From positions 2,862,176-2,926,175 of the forward strand of contig NZ_CP080649.1 in NCBI RefSeq assembly GCF_019603315.1: a DNA stretch of 64,000 nucleotides, read 5' to 3'. Source of the DNA: Ruficoccus sp. ZRK36 (GTDB lineage Bacteria; Verrucomicrobiota; Verrucomicrobiia; Opitutales; Cerasicoccaceae). A program made the position numbers and the translations under genes. Below the pieces are notes generated by a model. It saw nothing but the letters and a program-made list of their open reading frames with translations, did not search any database and was not told the origin of the DNA. This document shows, piece after piece, positions 27,739-38,355 of this stretch (positions are counted from its first letter, which is position 1; every line of letters begins with the position of its first letter).

Positions 27739-30550
27739 ATGTCCACTCTCTATACCGTCGATACGCGCGAGTTCGCGCGCCCGTTCTCGCCCCGTCTCGA
27801 CGGGAGCGACCCCGAAGCCAAACGCGAGGAGATCCTCAACTACTTTCACGCCACCTATGATGCCTACGAGGCGCTTTTTGAGACCCTCGCCAGCCCCGAG
27901 GCCTACACCACGCGCGCCGATCCGCTGCGCCACCCGTTGATCTTCTACTACGGGCACACGGCGGTCTTTTTTATCAATAAGCTCGTGCTCGGGAAAATCC
28001 TCGACCACCGGCTGGACCCGAAGCTGGAGTCGCTCTGCGCGGTCGGGGTGGACGAAATGAGCTGGGACGACCTCAACGAGGCCCACTACGAGTGGCCCGC
28101 GCCCGAGGCGGTCAAGGCCTATCGAGATAAAGCCCGCGCCGCCATTGACGGGCTGATCCGCTCGCTGCCGCTCACCTTGCCCATCGGCTGGGACAGTCCC
28201 TTCTGGATCATCCTGATGGGCATCGAGCATGAGCGCATCCACCTGGAGACATCCTCGGTGCTCATCCGGCAACTGCCGCTGGACCTCGTCCAAAAACACC
28301 CGGCCTGGGAGCCCGCACGACTCGACACCTCGCCGCCCGCTAACGAGTTGCTACCCGTGCCCGGCGGCACGGTGCATATGGGGAAGTCCCGCCAACAAGG
28401 CAAGTTCTACGGCTGGGACAACGAGTACGGCTCACGCGAGGTCGAGGTGGCAGACTTCAAGGTCAGCAAGTATCTCGTCAGCAATGCCGAGTTTCTGGAA
28501 TTCGTCGAGGACGGTGGCTACTCTAAGCAGGAATACTGGACCGAGGAAGGCTGGAACTGGGTGACCTACGACGGCCATGGGATGCCGCGTTTCTGGCGAC
28601 ACGCCGAGGACGGCGAGTGGCGACTGCGCTGCATGCTGGAGGAGATCGAGATGCCCTGGTCCTGGCCGGTGGAGACGAACTATCTGGAGGCAAAGGCGTT
28701 CTGTAACTGGAAGAGCGTCCAGACGGGCCAGCCCATTCGCCTGCCCACCGAGGAGGAGTGGTACGGCCTGCTCGACTACACCGGCACCCCGGATATGGAC
28801 GGGTGGGGCGACACAGCCCCCGGCAACCTCAACCTGAACGAAGCCGCCTCGTCCGTCCCCGTGGATCGGCATGCCTTCGCACAGGGCTTTTACGATGTCC
28901 TGGGGAATGTCTGGCAGCACACCGAAACGCCCATCGCGGGCTTCCCCGGCTTCGAGGTGCACCCGCTCTACGACGACTTTTCGACGCCGACCTTCGACAC
29001 GCGCCACAACATGATCAAGGGCGGCTCGTGGATATCCACCGGTAATGAGGCTACCCGCGAATCCCGCTACGCCTTTCGGCGGCACTTTTACCAGCACGCC
29101 GGTTTCCGCTACGTGGAGTCGGACGCCGAGGTTGTCATCCCTGACGATCGCTACGAGACCGACCCGGATGTGGTCCCGTATTGCGAGCAGCACTACGGCC
29201 CCGATGCACTCGGGCTGGAAAACTACCCGGAGAAAATTGCCCAGCTCTGCCTCGACGCGGTGATCGGGCGTTCGCGTGGACGCGCCATGGAGCTCGGCTG
29301 CCGAGATGCCCTGGTCCTGGCCGGTGGAGACGAACTATCTGGAGGCAAAGGCGTTCTGTAACTGGAAGAGCGTCCAGACGGGCCAGCCCATTCGCCTGCC
29401 CACCGAGGAGGAGTGGTACGGCCTGCTCGACTACACCGGCACCCCGGATATGGACGGGTGGGGCGACACAGCCCCCGGCAACCTCAACCTGAACGAAGCC
29501 GCCTCGTCCGTCCCCGTGGATCGGCATGCCTTCGCACAGGGCTTTTACGATGTCCTGGGGAATGTCTGGCAGCACACCGAAACGCCCATCGCGGGCTTCC
29601 CCGGCTTCGAGGTGCACCCGCTCTACGACGACTTTTCGACGCCGACCTTCGACACGCGCCACAACATGATCAAGGGCGGCTCGTGGATATCCACCGGTAA
29701 TGAGGCTACCCGCGAATCCCGCTACGCCTTTCGGCGGCACTTTTACCAGCACGCCGGTTTCCGCTACGTGGAGTCGGACGCCGAGGTTGTCATCCCTGAC
29801 GATCGCTACGAGACCGACCCGGATGTGGTCCCGTATTGCGAGCAGCACTACGGCCCCGATGCACTCGGGCTGGAAAACTACCCGGAGAAAATTGCCCAGC
29901 TCTGCCTCGACGCGGTGATCGGGCGTTCGCGTGGACGCGCCATGGAGCTCGGCTGCAAGGTCGGGCGCACCGCCTTTGAGCTGGCAGCGGAGTTTGATCG
30001 CGTGCTCGCGCTCGACCCGACCGCCCGCACGATACGTATCGGTGTGGAGATGACCGACAAGGGCTACACCCAGTGGGAGATCCCCCGCGAGGGCGAGCTG
30101 CTGGACTTCCGGCAGGCGAACCTGCAGGACCTCGGGCTGGACGGCTCGCGCGGCAAGGTCGAGTTCATGCAGGCCGACCTCTCAAATATGAAGGACCTGT
30201 ACCGTGGCTTTGACCTGATCCTCGTCAGCAACCTGTTGGAGCGCTCCTACAACCCGGCCAAGTTCCTCGAAACTGTCCATGAGCGGCTCAACGAAGGCGG
30301 ACTGCTGGTCATCGCCTGTACAAATGCGTGGAGCGAGCAGTTCACGAAAAAGGAGAACTGGATCGGCGGCTACAAGGACGCCACCGGCGAGAACGTCTCC
30401 ACCCGTGACGGGTTAGGAGCGCTGCTGAAGAACTTCCGTGAGTTTCGCGAGCCGGTCAACGTGCCGCAGGCGATCCGCCGCAGTGGCCGCACCTGGGACT
30501 ACGCGATCTCCGAGGTAACCTTCTGGGTGCGTGATCGCACTGGACATTAA
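27739..30550 (+). pseudogene. ovoA: OvoA-type 5-histidylcysteine sulfoxide synthase / methyltransferase, disrupted by a tandem duplication
   Basis: OvoA makes the first steps of ovothiol from histidine and cysteine. An N-terminal DinB-like domain carries the iron-site motif EHERIHLE near residue 164. A formylglycine-generating-type domain follows, with LPTEEEWYGLL, NVWQHTETP and IKGGSW. A SAM methyltransferase domain ends the gene (MELGCKVGRTAFELA). An exact 655-bp duplication (28647-29301 and 29302-29956) shifts the frame, so the first reading frame ends at 29361 after 540 codons and the rest is out of frame. Removing one copy restores a single 718-residue frame. Either the gene is broken or the assembly is wrong here. 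Confidence 0.85.
28647..29956 (+). repeat. Perfect 655-bp tandem duplication inside ovoA
   Basis: Units 28647-29301 and 29302-29956 appear identical base for base. The junction sits at a CGAG shared by both ends. 655 is not a multiple of three, so the duplication breaks the frame. Confidence 0.95.
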
Positions 30551-30578
30551 TTTAGGCTTCGCTCTGGAAGAACCATCG

Positions 30579-30613
30579 GCGATCCGCAGGATCGCAGGTC
30601 AAGGACTTTGTCC
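30579..30613 (+). repeat. Double-hairpin intergenic repeat, copy A
   Basis: Stem one is GCGATCC/GGATCGC, linker AGGTC, stem two AGGAC..GTCC. A matching copy on the other strand lies at 32778-32816, with base changes that keep the first stem paired. It sits between ovoA and ridA. Confidence 0.6.
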
Positions 30614-30629
30614 ATGGACTCAGTTCTGC

Positions 30630-31004
30630 CTATGACCGGGTGGCGATGACTTCGATTTCGACGAGAGCGTCCTTGGGGAGGCGGGCGACCTGCACGCAGG
30701 AGCGGGCGGGCTTGTGCTCACCGAATGCCTCGGCGTAGATAGCGTTGAGCTTACCGAAATCCTCCAGATCCTTCAAATAGACGGTGACCTTGACCACCTG
30801 GACAAATGACAAGCCAGCGGCTCCCAGCACGGCACCGAGGTTTGCGAAGACCTGGCGGGCCTGCGTCTCGATGTCTTCACCGACCATCTGGCCATCCTGC
30901 CCGAGCGCAATCTGGCCGGAGCTGTAAAACCAGCCATCGCAGGAGATGCCCTGGCTGTAGGGGCCGAGGGCCTTGGGAGCGAGATCGGTGTGAATGCTTT
31001 TCAT
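30630..31004 (-). CDS. ridA: RidA family enamine/imine deaminase
   Basis: A 124-residue small trimeric enzyme type that hydrolyses reactive 2-aminoacrylate and related imines. Typical features are GPYSQGI near the N-terminus, [20 protein letters not shown] and the C-terminal [23 protein letters not shown], containing the conserved Arg and Glu. Length and motifs are as usual. It appears monocistronic. Confidence 0.92.
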   Translation of the reverse strand: MKSIHTDLAPKALGPYSQGISCDGWFYSSGQIALGQDGQMVGEDIETQARQVFANLGAVLGAAGLSFVQVVKVTVYLKDLEDFGKLNAIYAEAFGEHKPARSCVQVARLPKDALVEIEVIATRS

Positions 31005-31068
31005 AAGAGAGGATCGTATTTGGATTTAAGGGTGTGAGAAAGTGTCGGCGTAGGTTTTACGCCATAAG

Positions 31069-31650
31069 CTATGAGCATTGCTCAGTCGTAAAGCGCAACA
31101 CCTGCTGATCGGTCACGATAGCGTCCATGTGGACGTCGTGGCCCTGATGGGGGATGTGGTCAAAGACCTGCCAGTCGTAGGCGAGGGCGACCTTGGCACC
31201 GCCTGTATGGGCGAGAAACCGGTCGTAGTAGCCGCCACCGTGCCCGAGGCGTCGCCCTTCGCGGTCAAAGGCCAGACCGGGCACGAGAATCAGGTCCGGG
31301 CAGGGTGGGTCCACCTCCGGGCTCTGGGGCGGGGGCTCCAGGATGCCATACATGCCGGGCTCCAGAGCTTCCCACTCGTAGAGCTGATGCCAGGTCATGG
31401 TTCCGCCCTCATGGGAGCGGGGGATGAGAATCCTTTTTGCTCCCAGCGCATCATGCACAAGCTCGTGTGTGATGACCTCATTGCCGAGAGAGAGGTATAC
31501 GCAGACCGTGCCAGCATCCCGCCACAGTTGCAGCTCATTCAGCCGCTCACAAATCGCCGCACTGCCGTCCCGGACCTGCTGCCAGGACATGGCCCGGCGG
31601 CGAGCCCGGACTTCGGCTCGCAAACGTTTTTTATCCGGGTGCTCATTCAT
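31069..31650 (-). CDS. 5-formyltetrahydrofolate cyclo-ligase family protein
   Basis: A 193-residue ATP-dependent enzyme that converts 5-formyl-THF to 5,10-methenyl-THF. The N-terminal basic stretch KKRLRAEVRARRRAM and the C-terminal DLILVPGLAFDREGRRLGHGGGYYDRFL are diagnostic. The ATG at 31650 (MNEHPDKKRL) is chosen; longer frames run into the apt gene on the opposite strand. The apt start is 56 bp away, transcribed divergently. Confidence 0.9.
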   Translation of the reverse strand: MNEHPDKKRLRAEVRARRRAMSWQQVRDGSAAICERLNELQLWRDAGTVCVYLSLGNEVITHELVHDALGAKRILIPRSHEGGTMTWHQLYEWEALEPGMYGILEPPPQSPEVDPPCPDLILVPGLAFDREGRRLGHGGGYYDRFLAHTGGAKVALAYDWQVFDHIPHQGHDVHMDAIVTDQQVLRFTTEQCS

Positions 31651-31705
31651 AGCGGGTGAATAGGGTTGCTCAGTGGGGGGGAGATCGGCTTTGCTGGCGG
31701 CATTC

Positions 31706-32245
31706 ATGACCGAAGACGCGATTAAGTCAAACATCCGCACCATCCGAAATTGGCCCAAGCCCGGCATTAATTTTCGGGACGTTACCACGCTGTTCGAGAA
31801 CTCGGCCTGCTTCCGTGCGGTCATCGACCGCCTGACAGAGTGGGCACGCACCCGCCAGCTGAATAGCGTGGCCGGGATTGACGCGCGCGGCTTCGTCCTG
31901 GCGGGCGCTCTGGCCTATAACCTGGACCTGCCGCTCATCCTCGTGCGCAAGAAGGGCAAGCTCCCCGCTGAGACTCTGAGCGAAAACTATACCCTTGAGT
32001 ATGGCCAGGCCACGATCGAGGTCCACGACACGGACACCATCCGCGGTCAGCGCGTGCTGGTGGTGGACGACCTTCTCGCCACCGGCGGGACAGCTCTGGC
32101 CGCCGTACGTCTGATGCGTCGCCTTGGTGCTGAGCAGGTGGACTTTGCCACCATCATCAACCTCTGCGAATTGCCGGGCCGCCAGCTCCTCGAGAACGCG
32201 GGTATCCACACCTTTGCCCTGTGCAGCTTTAACGAAACCGAGTAG
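31706..32245 (+). CDS. apt: Adenine phosphoribosyltransferase
   Basis: A 179-residue purine-salvage enzyme joining adenine to PRPP. It starts MTEDAIKSNIRTIRNWPKPGINFRD. The adenine loop LVRKKGKLPAET and the PRPP-binding VLVVDDLLATGGTA at about 116-129 are present. It is followed 3 bp later by orn, so the two are probably co-transcribed. Confidence 0.93.
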   Translation: MTEDAIKSNIRTIRNWPKPGINFRDVTTLFENSACFRAVIDRLTEWARTRQLNSVAGIDARGFVLAGALAYNLDLPLILVRKKGKLPAETLSENYTLEYGQATIEVHDTDTIRGQRVLVVDDLLATGGTALAAVRLMRRLGAEQVDFATIINLCELPGRQLLENAGIHTFALCSFNETE

Positions 32246-32248
32246 GTC

Positions 32249-32776
32249 ATGGACGATAAGAACGGCACTTTTTTCTGGCTCGATCTGGAGATGACCGGGC
32301 TCGACCCGCAGTCCGACCGCATCCTCGAAGCGGCCTGGATTCTCACCGACAAGGACTTCAACGAGCTGGCGACCGGTGACACCGCTGTCTATCAGCCGGC
32401 CGAGGTCCTCGCCAACATGAACGAGTGGTGCAAGAAAACCCACGGCGAGAGCGGCCTGGTGGATCGCGTCGCCAGTGGAATCGGTGAGGATGAGCTCGAC
32501 GACAAACTCGCCGAATGCGCCGCGAAATACTTTGGCCCCGACCCGATCCTGCTGGCCGGGAACTCCATCGGCCAGGATCGCAAGTTCGTAGATCGCTACC
32601 TGCCGAAGTTCTCCTCAAAGCTGCACTACCGCATGCTTGACGTGAGCAGCTTCAAGGTCGTCTTCCAGACCTGCTACGGAAAAAACTTCGACAAGAAAGG
32701 CACCCACCGGGCCCTCGACGACATTCGCGAGTCCATGGGCGAACTGCGCTACTATCTCGGCTTCATGCAGCCCTAA
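32249..32776 (+). CDS. orn: Oligoribonuclease
   Basis: A 175-residue 3'-5' exonuclease of the DEDDh family that clears 2-5-mer RNA and pGpG. Motifs are FFWLDLEMTGLDP (Asp, Glu), GNSIGQDRKF and HRALDDIRES (His and Asp). Length is normal. It probably shares a transcript with apt. As pGpG is the breakdown product of c-di-GMP, it also closes that signalling cycle. Confidence 0.95.
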   Translation: MDDKNGTFFWLDLEMTGLDPQSDRILEAAWILTDKDFNELATGDTAVYQPAEVLANMNEWCKKTHGESGLVDRVASGIGEDELDDKLAECAAKYFGPDPILLAGNSIGQDRKFVDRYLPKFSSKLHYRMLDVSSFKVVFQTCYGKNFDKKGTHRALDDIRESMGELRYYLGFMQP

Positions 32777-32777
32777 G

Positions 32778-32816
32778 CCAGGACATAGTCCTGGACCTGT
32801 GATCCTCGCGGATCAC
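32778..32816 (-). repeat. Double-hairpin intergenic repeat, copy B
   Basis: On the minus strand it reads GTGATCC/GGATCAC, then AGGTC, then CAGGAC/GTCCTG. It matches copy A at 30579-30613 with a paired C-G to T-A change in stem one. Confidence 0.6.
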
Positions 32817-32895
32817 TTTGGCAGTTTCACCTCTCAACGAAGGGCACCCCTGAAAGGGTGGCGATTACGCTTGGATGAGTTGCTGAGCAATTGTC

Positions 32896-32928
32896 CTCTG
32901 AGCAGACAGAAAGTCCTCCTGCTCAGAG
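32896..32928 (-). terminator. Hairpin overlapping the HAD gene stop
   Basis: CTCTGAGCAG pairs with CTGCTCAGAG (10-bp arms, 13-base loop). It covers the stop codon of the minus-strand HAD gene and lacks a T-run, so termination is only a guess. Confidence 0.4.
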
Positions 32929-33564
32929 CGCGACATCCAGCAGCTCCGACGGGCGGGAGAGGATGTACTTGGGCTCGTGGAGTTTCAGGGCCTTTTTCGT
33001 ATTAGCTCCCCAGAGGACACCTGCGCCCGTGACATCGACCTTGCGGGCAGCTTTCATGTCGCGCGACTCGTCCCCGACGAAACACACCTCGGAGGGAGTG
33101 AGTGTAAATGTGCGCATAATCGCCTTCAGGCTTTTGGCCTTACCGGAGAGCTTCGGCACGGTGCTGACGAAGTCGAAAAAGTCGAGGTCGTGCTGACGGA
33201 GAAAGGTCCGCACGTTGACCTTGTCGTTGGAGGTCAAAATCCCCAGCACGTCCCAGTGCTTGCGCAGCACGGGTAGCACGACATCCATGCCCTCGATCGG
33301 GCGGATATCCTCCATCCGCTCGGCCAGCATGCGCTTACCCTCGGAGAGGATGGCCGGGAGCTTCAGGCGGGGGACTTGCTGGTGCTTGACGAACTGCGAG
33401 GTCGTCAGGTCGCGAAGTTTCTCCAACTCCTCCGGTGCGACCGGGCGGTAGCCGTACTTGTCGGCCATGGCATTAAAAATCTCCCTCCCCAAATCGAGGG
33501 TATTGGCCACGGTTCCGTCGAAGTCGAAAATCAGGCAGGTCTCGGCTGCAGAATGGCTGCTCAC
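32923..33564 (-). CDS. HAD-superfamily phosphatase, phosphoglycolate-phosphatase-like
   Basis: A 213-residue cytoplasmic hydrolase. Motif I is FDFDGT at residues 13-18 with nucleophile Asp14, motif II is GILTSNDK, and motif III/IV is FVGDESRDMKAA. A helical cap domain lies at about 20-85. The exact substrate (phosphoglycolate, nucleotide or other) cannot be told from sequence. It is divergent from the Xer gene. Confidence 0.85.
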   Translation of the reverse strand: MSSHSAAETCLIFDFDGTVANTLDLGREIFNAMADKYGYRPVAPEELEKLRDLTTSQFVKHQQVPRLKLPAILSEGKRMLAERMEDIRPIEGMDVVLPVLRKHWDVLGILTSNDKVNVRTFLRQHDLDFFDFVSTVPKLSGKAKSLKAIMRTFTLTPSEVCFVGDESRDMKAARKVDVTGAGVLWGANTKKALKLHEPKYILSRPSELLDVAL

Positions 33565-33663
33565 GGTACCGTCAAGCTAACGCCTCGCCATAACTCGGCG
33601 ACACAAAAAGCACGCTGTTACAGACTTGCGACATAGGCATGCTCCACTAACGTAAAAGGTATC

Positions 33664-34590
33664 TTGAGCGACCAACCGGAAGCCCCCGTTTTACCTGCCG
33701 AGGCGCAGGAGTTCCTCCGCCACCTGGCTGAGCACAAGCGTTATTCGGAGCGCACGGTGCGCAACTATCGTCAGGCACTGGAACGCTTTACGGGCTGGCT
33801 GCAGACACAGCCCGGCACGCAAGGCCCGCTGTCCCTGGAGTCTCGTCACCTGCGACGCTACCTGATGGACCTCACGGCCGAGTTTGGACGCCGTACCGTG
33901 AACCTCCACCTCTCGGCCCTGCGCGCCTATTACCGCTACCAACTGCGCGAAGGCAGGATCACGGCCAGCCCGCTCGCGGGCATTACAGGCCCCCGGCAGG
34001 AAAAGACCCTCCCGAAGTTTTTAACCGAAAAACAGATCGCGCTGCTTTTGGCCGGGCCGACACGACTGCTCGAAAACGAGGCCATCGAGCCCTTTACGGC
34101 TCTGCGGGACCGCCTCGTGATGGAGCTGCTCTACGGCGGCGGCTTTCGTGTCAGCGAGCTTTCGGACCTAAACTACGGCCAAATCGATGAGCAAAGCGGG
34201 GTCGCCCGCATCCGTGGTAAGGGCAGCAAGGAGCGGCTGTGCCCGATCGGCGAAGTCGCCCTCGCATGCGTGAAGGCCTTCCGGTCGCAGTTTGCCCGGC
34301 ACAGCGGCCCCAAGGACCCGGTTTTAGTCACCGAGCAGGGCAGGCGCCTCTCTGTGCGACGCATCCAGCTCATGCTCAAGAAGTACCTCGATCTGGCCGG
34401 GCTTCCGCACGACCTGACCCCCCATAAAATCCGGCACAGTTATGCCACCCACCTCCTTGACAATGGCGCTGATCTGCGTCTGGTTCAGGAGTTGTTGGGG
34501 CACACCAGCCTCTCCACCACTCAAATCTATACCCACGTCAGCGTGGCCCGGCTCAAGGACATGCACCGCAAGGCACATCCGCGCGCCTGA
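33664..34590 (+). CDS. xerC: Tyrosine recombinase of the XerC/XerD type
   Basis: A 308-residue site-specific recombinase expected to act at dif to resolve chromosome dimers. The N-terminal SAM-like domain covers about 10-95. The catalytic set is visible: Arg in GGGFRVSEL, Lys in GKGSKERL, HKIRHSYATHLLDNGADL, LGHTSLSTTQIYTH with the Tyr nucleophile. It starts at TTG with AAAGG about 7 bases upstream. XerC versus XerD cannot be decided surely; it resembles XerC more. The dif-like site and Xer-using prophages lie 5-22 kb away. Confidence 0.88.
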   Translation: MSDQPEAPVLPAEAQEFLRHLAEHKRYSERTVRNYRQALERFTGWLQTQPGTQGPLSLESRHLRRYLMDLTAEFGRRTVNLHLSALRAYYRYQLREGRITASPLAGITGPRQEKTLPKFLTEKQIALLLAGPTRLLENEAIEPFTALRDRLVMELLYGGGFRVSELSDLNYGQIDEQSGVARIRGKGSKERLCPIGEVALACVKAFRSQFARHSGPKDPVLVTEQGRRLSVRRIQLMLKKYLDLAGLPHDLTPHKIRHSYATHLLDNGADLRLVQELLGHTSLSTTQIYTHVSVARLKDMHRKAHPRA

Positions 34591-34645
34591 GGAACAACCA
34601 GCCGCCTGCTACTGTCAGTCTCTCTTACGCCTTCGATCTCTTTTT

Positions 34646-35557
34646 ATGCAGCGAGAAACGCCTATCGCCAAAGCCCTTGCCCGTGTCTTTATCGCCGCGG
34701 CCTGGACGCAAGGCTCCCTGCAGGAGAGCGAAACCGATGCCCTGAAGGACCTGCTCTTTCAGCTGCCCTCGCTTTCGGAGAGCGACTGGGATGAGCTGGA
34801 GGAACTGCTGGAGAAGCCGGTTTCTGCCAAGCGGGCGGAATCATTTCAACGCAAGCTCATCAAGCTGCTCGACTCCGAGGATGCGATGACGTTTGCCGCC
34901 TATGCGCTGGAGCGCGTCACCGGTGAGGGGGCCGCTGGAGAGCCGCCGCTGGCATCGACACTGGCCAGCCTGCAGGAGTGTATCGATCGCGTTGGCGATG
35001 AGGCACTGCTGTGCATGTACGGCCTCATCCAAAAGCCCCTGCAGGAGCGCCTGAAGGCTGGCGATGACGAGCAACTTCGTCGCTTGGGCGAGGCTCAGGT
35101 CTTTCTGGAGTCCCGAATGGGCAACCTGAGGGCAGGGGAGCACGGGCGTGCCATCGACCCCGAGGAGCTTCGCCGCCTCAGTCTGGCAGGGATTCTGTTG
35201 TTTTTTGTCATCCAGGCGGACGGCAAGGTGGACGAAAACGAAATCCTCACCGCCGAGAAGTACCTTTGCACCGCATGGGGGCTGAGCGAGCCCAAGGCGC
35301 AATTCGTCGTGCAGGTCTCGCTGTCGGACAAGATTGAGGACCTCGACCTGATCCGTGTCTGTCGCTGGTTCTATGAGGTCACAACCGAGGAGGAGCGGAT
35401 CGGATTCCTGGATGTGCTCTTTGACGTGGGTACCGCGGATGGCGAGCTGGACGCGGAGGAAATCGACATAATCATGCGCATTGCCGCCGATCTGCGCTTC
35501 GACCAGCAGCATTTCCAGGCTGCTCTTGAGCGCGGACTGGAGCGGCAGGAGGCATAA
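34646..35557 (+). CDS. TerB-like helical acidic protein
   Basis: A 303-residue soluble, all-helical, acidic protein. Two regions (about 190-225 and 255-290) carry the phrases QADGKVDENEILTAE and TADGELDAEEIDIIM, the metal-binding-like pattern of TerB/DjlA-N domains; the N-terminus (1-45) looks like a third, degenerate copy. The function is unknown; TerB domains are linked to envelope and stress systems. The ATG at 34646 (MQRETPIAKALA) is preferred because the upstream frame overlaps the Xer gene. Confidence 0.65.
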   Translation: MQRETPIAKALARVFIAAAWTQGSLQESETDALKDLLFQLPSLSESDWDELEELLEKPVSAKRAESFQRKLIKLLDSEDAMTFAAYALERVTGEGAAGEPPLASTLASLQECIDRVGDEALLCMYGLIQKPLQERLKAGDDEQLRRLGEAQVFLESRMGNLRAGEHGRAIDPEELRRLSLAGILLFFVIQADGKVDENEILTAEKYLCTAWGLSEPKAQFVVQVSLSDKIEDLDLIRVCRWFYEVTTEEERIGFLDVLFDVGTADGELDAEEIDIIMRIAADLRFDQQHFQAALERGLERQEA

Positions 35558-35621
35558 TCCCGAGGTATTCGGCGTTTTTTCCTTCCCATCGGCTCAGGTT
35601 TCGATGCAATGCCTCATCTTT

Positions 35622-36533
35622 ATGGCATTCGGTTTCATATTTTCCGGACAAGGCGCCCAGCAGGTTGGCATGGGCAAATCGCTGTACGAAAACTCAGCCG
35701 CGGCCCGCGCGTGCTTTGACCAGGCTAAGGACGTCTTGCCCTTCGACCTGAAGCAGCTCTGCTTCGAAGGCCCCGAAAACGAACTGACCGAAACCAAGGT
35801 CTGCCAGCCCGCGCTCTATGTGCACGGCTACAGCATCGTGGCTGCCCTGCGTGAAGCCGGTAAGCTCCCCGAGGTCGGTGCTGCCGCCGGCCTTAGTCTG
35901 GGTGAGCTCACCGCCTACGCCGTGGCCGGTGTCTACGACTTTGAAACCGGGCTGCGTATCGTGGCCGAGCGCGGCCGCCTCATGCAGGAGTGCTGCGAAG
36001 CCACCGAGGGCACCATGGCCAGCCTAATTGGCGGGGACGTGGAAAAGGCCGAGGCGCTCGCCGCTGAGTTCGACGTGGACCTGGGTAACCTCAACTGCCC
36101 CGGCCAGAGCGTGCTCTCCGGCGAAACCGAAAAGGTCAAGGCCGCCGTCGGTAAGGCCAAGGAAGCCGGTTTTAAAATGGCCGTCCCGCTCAAGGTCGCC
36201 GGTGCCTACCACAGCCGCCTGATGAAGCCCGCTGCCGAAAAGTTTGAAGCTTTCCTGAAGTCGCTCCCGTCCTTCAGCTCGCCCGCCGTCCCGGTCTTCT
36301 CTAATGCACTGGGTACACGCATCGAAGACCCCGAGCAGATCAAGCAGGCCCTCGTGGATCAGGTCACCTCGACCGTCCGCTGGACCGACTGCCAGCTCGC
36401 TATGAAAGAGCTCGGCATCAGCGAATACTACGAGTGTGGCCCCGGCGGCACGCTCGCCGGTCTCGCCAAGCGTATTGACCGCGACATCAAGGTCACCTCG
36501 CTGAGCACCTACGAAGAACTTCCGCTGGCCTAA
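35622..36533 (+). CDS. fabD: Malonyl-CoA:ACP transacylase
   Basis: A 303-residue enzyme loading malonate onto acyl carrier protein for fatty acid synthesis. It begins [18 protein letters not shown]. The nucleophile Ser92 sits in GLSLGE (the common form is GHSLGE; the Leu variant is also known in chlamydiae and plants). The active-site His is in AYHSRLM near residue 198. It is followed by lepA 16 bp later on the same strand. Confidence 0.93.
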   Translation: MAFGFIFSGQGAQQVGMGKSLYENSAAARACFDQAKDVLPFDLKQLCFEGPENELTETKVCQPALYVHGYSIVAALREAGKLPEVGAAAGLSLGELTAYAVAGVYDFETGLRIVAERGRLMQECCEATEGTMASLIGGDVEKAEALAAEFDVDLGNLNCPGQSVLSGETEKVKAAVGKAKEAGFKMAVPLKVAGAYHSRLMKPAAEKFEAFLKSLPSFSSPAVPVFSNALGTRIEDPEQIKQALVDQVTSTVRWTDCQLAMKELGISEYYECGPGGTLAGLAKRIDRDIKVTSLSTYEELPLA

Positions 36534-36549
36534 TTCCATCGCTTCTATC

Positions 36550-38346
36550 TTGAATACCGACCACATCCGCAATTTCTGCATCATCGCGCACGTCGACCAC
36601 GGCAAGACCACCTTGTCGGACCGACTGCTTGAGAGCACCCAGACCGTGCAAAAGCGCGAGATGCAGGAGCAGCTCCTGGACTCGATGGACCTGGAGCGCG
36701 AGCGTGGTATCACCATCAAGTCGCACCCTGTCTCCATGCTCTACAAGCACGGAGGCAATGAGTATCTGCTGAACCTCATCGACACGCCCGGACACGTGGA
36801 CTTCTCCTACGAGGTCTCGCGCAGCCTGGCTGCCTGTGAGGGGGCGCTGCTGCTCATTGACGCGGCTCAGGGCGTAGAGGCCCAGACCGTGGCCAACGCC
36901 AACCTCGCCATCGAGCAGGGGCTGGAGATCATTCCCGTCATTAATAAAATCGACCTGCCCGGCGCACATCCTGAGCTGGTCGAGCAGCAGATCGAGGACA
37001 TCCTGGCCATCCCCCGCGAGGAGGCGATCCAGGCCAGCGGTAAGTCCGGCATCGGTATCGATGACATCCTGGAGGCCGTCGTCACGCGTCTGCCTTCGCC
37101 CCGCTGGACGGACAATGACCACACCCGCGTGCTGGTCTTTGACAACGTCTACGACAGCTACAAGGGCGTCATCTGCTACGTGCGGGTCTTTTCCGGCTCG
37201 GTCAAGCCCGGCGACGAAATCATCATGATGGGTACCGGCCAAAAGGCCGTGGTCAAGGAGGTGGGCCGCTTCTCCCCGAAGATGCTCCCCGAGAAGACCC
37301 TCAGCGCAGGCCGTACCGGCTACATCGTCACCAGCATCAAGGATCTGGCCGACATCAAGATCGGTGACACCATCACGCAGGCCACTGATCCGGCTGACAA
37401 GATGCTGCCTGGCTACAAAGAGGTGCGCCCCATGGTCTTCAGCGGCCTGTACCCGATCGACACCAGCGACTACGACAAGCTCAAGGCCAGCATGGCCAAG
37501 CTCCAGATCAACGACGCCGCGCTCGTCTACCAGTCCGAGAGCTCCGTGGCGCTCGGCTTCGGCTTCCGCTGCGGCTTCCTCGGCCTGCTCCACATGGAGA
37601 TCGTACAGGAGCGCCTGCGTCGTGAGTACGACCTGGACATCATTTCCACCTATCCGAGCGTCGTCTACAAGGTCGTCAAGACTGACGGCGAAATGATCGA
37701 GGTCGACAACCCGCAGTTTCTGCCGGACCCCTCCGAGATCGACTCCATCGAGGAGCCCATGATCCGGGCCACCATTCATACGCCCACCGAGTCCATCGGC
37801 GACATGCTCGCGCTCATCTCTGAAAAGCGCGGTGTCTGCGACCACACGGAGACGGTGGACGACACCCGCGTCATGCTCAGTGCAGACTTGCCGCTGAACG
37901 AGATCCTCGTCGACTTCAACGACCGCCTCAAGAGCATCACCCGCGGCTATGGCTCCATGGACTACGAGCTCAACGGCTACACGCCTTCCGACCTGGTGAA
38001 GCTCGACATCCTCGTTAACGCCGAGTCCGTGGACGCCTTTTCAAGCATCGTCCACCGGGACAAGGCCGTGGGTAAGGGCAGGGCACTTTGCGAGCGCTTG
38101 AAGGAGATCCTGCCGCGCCAGATGTTCAAGATCGCCATCCAGGCCGCCGTCTACGGCCGCATCCTGGCCCGCGCGGACGTCAGCGCCATGCGCAAGGACG
38201 TCACCGCCAAGTGCTACGGCGGGGACATCACCCGTAAGCGTAAACTGCTCGAAAAGCAGAAGGAAGGTAAGAAGCGTATGAAGCAGATCGGTAAGGTCGC
38301 CATCCCGCAGGATGCCTTCGTGAAAATTCTGAAAACCACCAATTGA
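36550..38346 (+). CDS. lepA: Elongation factor 4 (back-translocase)
   Basis: A 598-residue ribosomal GTPase. G1 is AHVDHGKTT near residue 12, G3 DTPGHVDF and G4 NKIDLP; the C-terminal LepA-specific domain contains [24 protein letters not shown]. It starts at TTG 36550, as no ATG lies before the conserved [13 protein letters not shown]. It forms a row with fabD and lepB, and lepA-lepB adjacency is a classical arrangement. Confidence 0.95.
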   Translation: MNTDHIRNFCIIAHVDHGKTTLSDRLLESTQTVQKREMQEQLLDSMDLERERGITIKSHPVSMLYKHGGNEYLLNLIDTPGHVDFSYEVSRSLAACEGALLLIDAAQGVEAQTVANANLAIEQGLEIIPVINKIDLPGAHPELVEQQIEDILAIPREEAIQASGKSGIGIDDILEAVVTRLPSPRWTDNDHTRVLVFDNVYDSYKGVICYVRVFSGSVKPGDEIIMMGTGQKAVVKEVGRFSPKMLPEKTLSAGRTGYIVTSIKDLADIKIGDTITQATDPADKMLPGYKEVRPMVFSGLYPIDTSDYDKLKASMAKLQINDAALVYQSESSVALGFGFRCGFLGLLHMEIVQERLRREYDLDIISTYPSVVYKVVKTDGEMIEVDNPQFLPDPSEIDSIEEPMIRATIHTPTESIGDMLALISEKRGVCDHTETVDDTRVMLSADLPLNEILVDFNDRLKSITRGYGSMDYELNGYTPSDLVKLDILVNAESVDAFSSIVHRDKAVGKGRALCERLKEILPRQMFKIAIQAAVYGRILARADVSAMRKDVTAKCYGGDITRKRKLLEKQKEGKKRMKQIGKVAIPQDAFVKILKTTN

Positions 38347-38355
38347 TCCGCCGCC

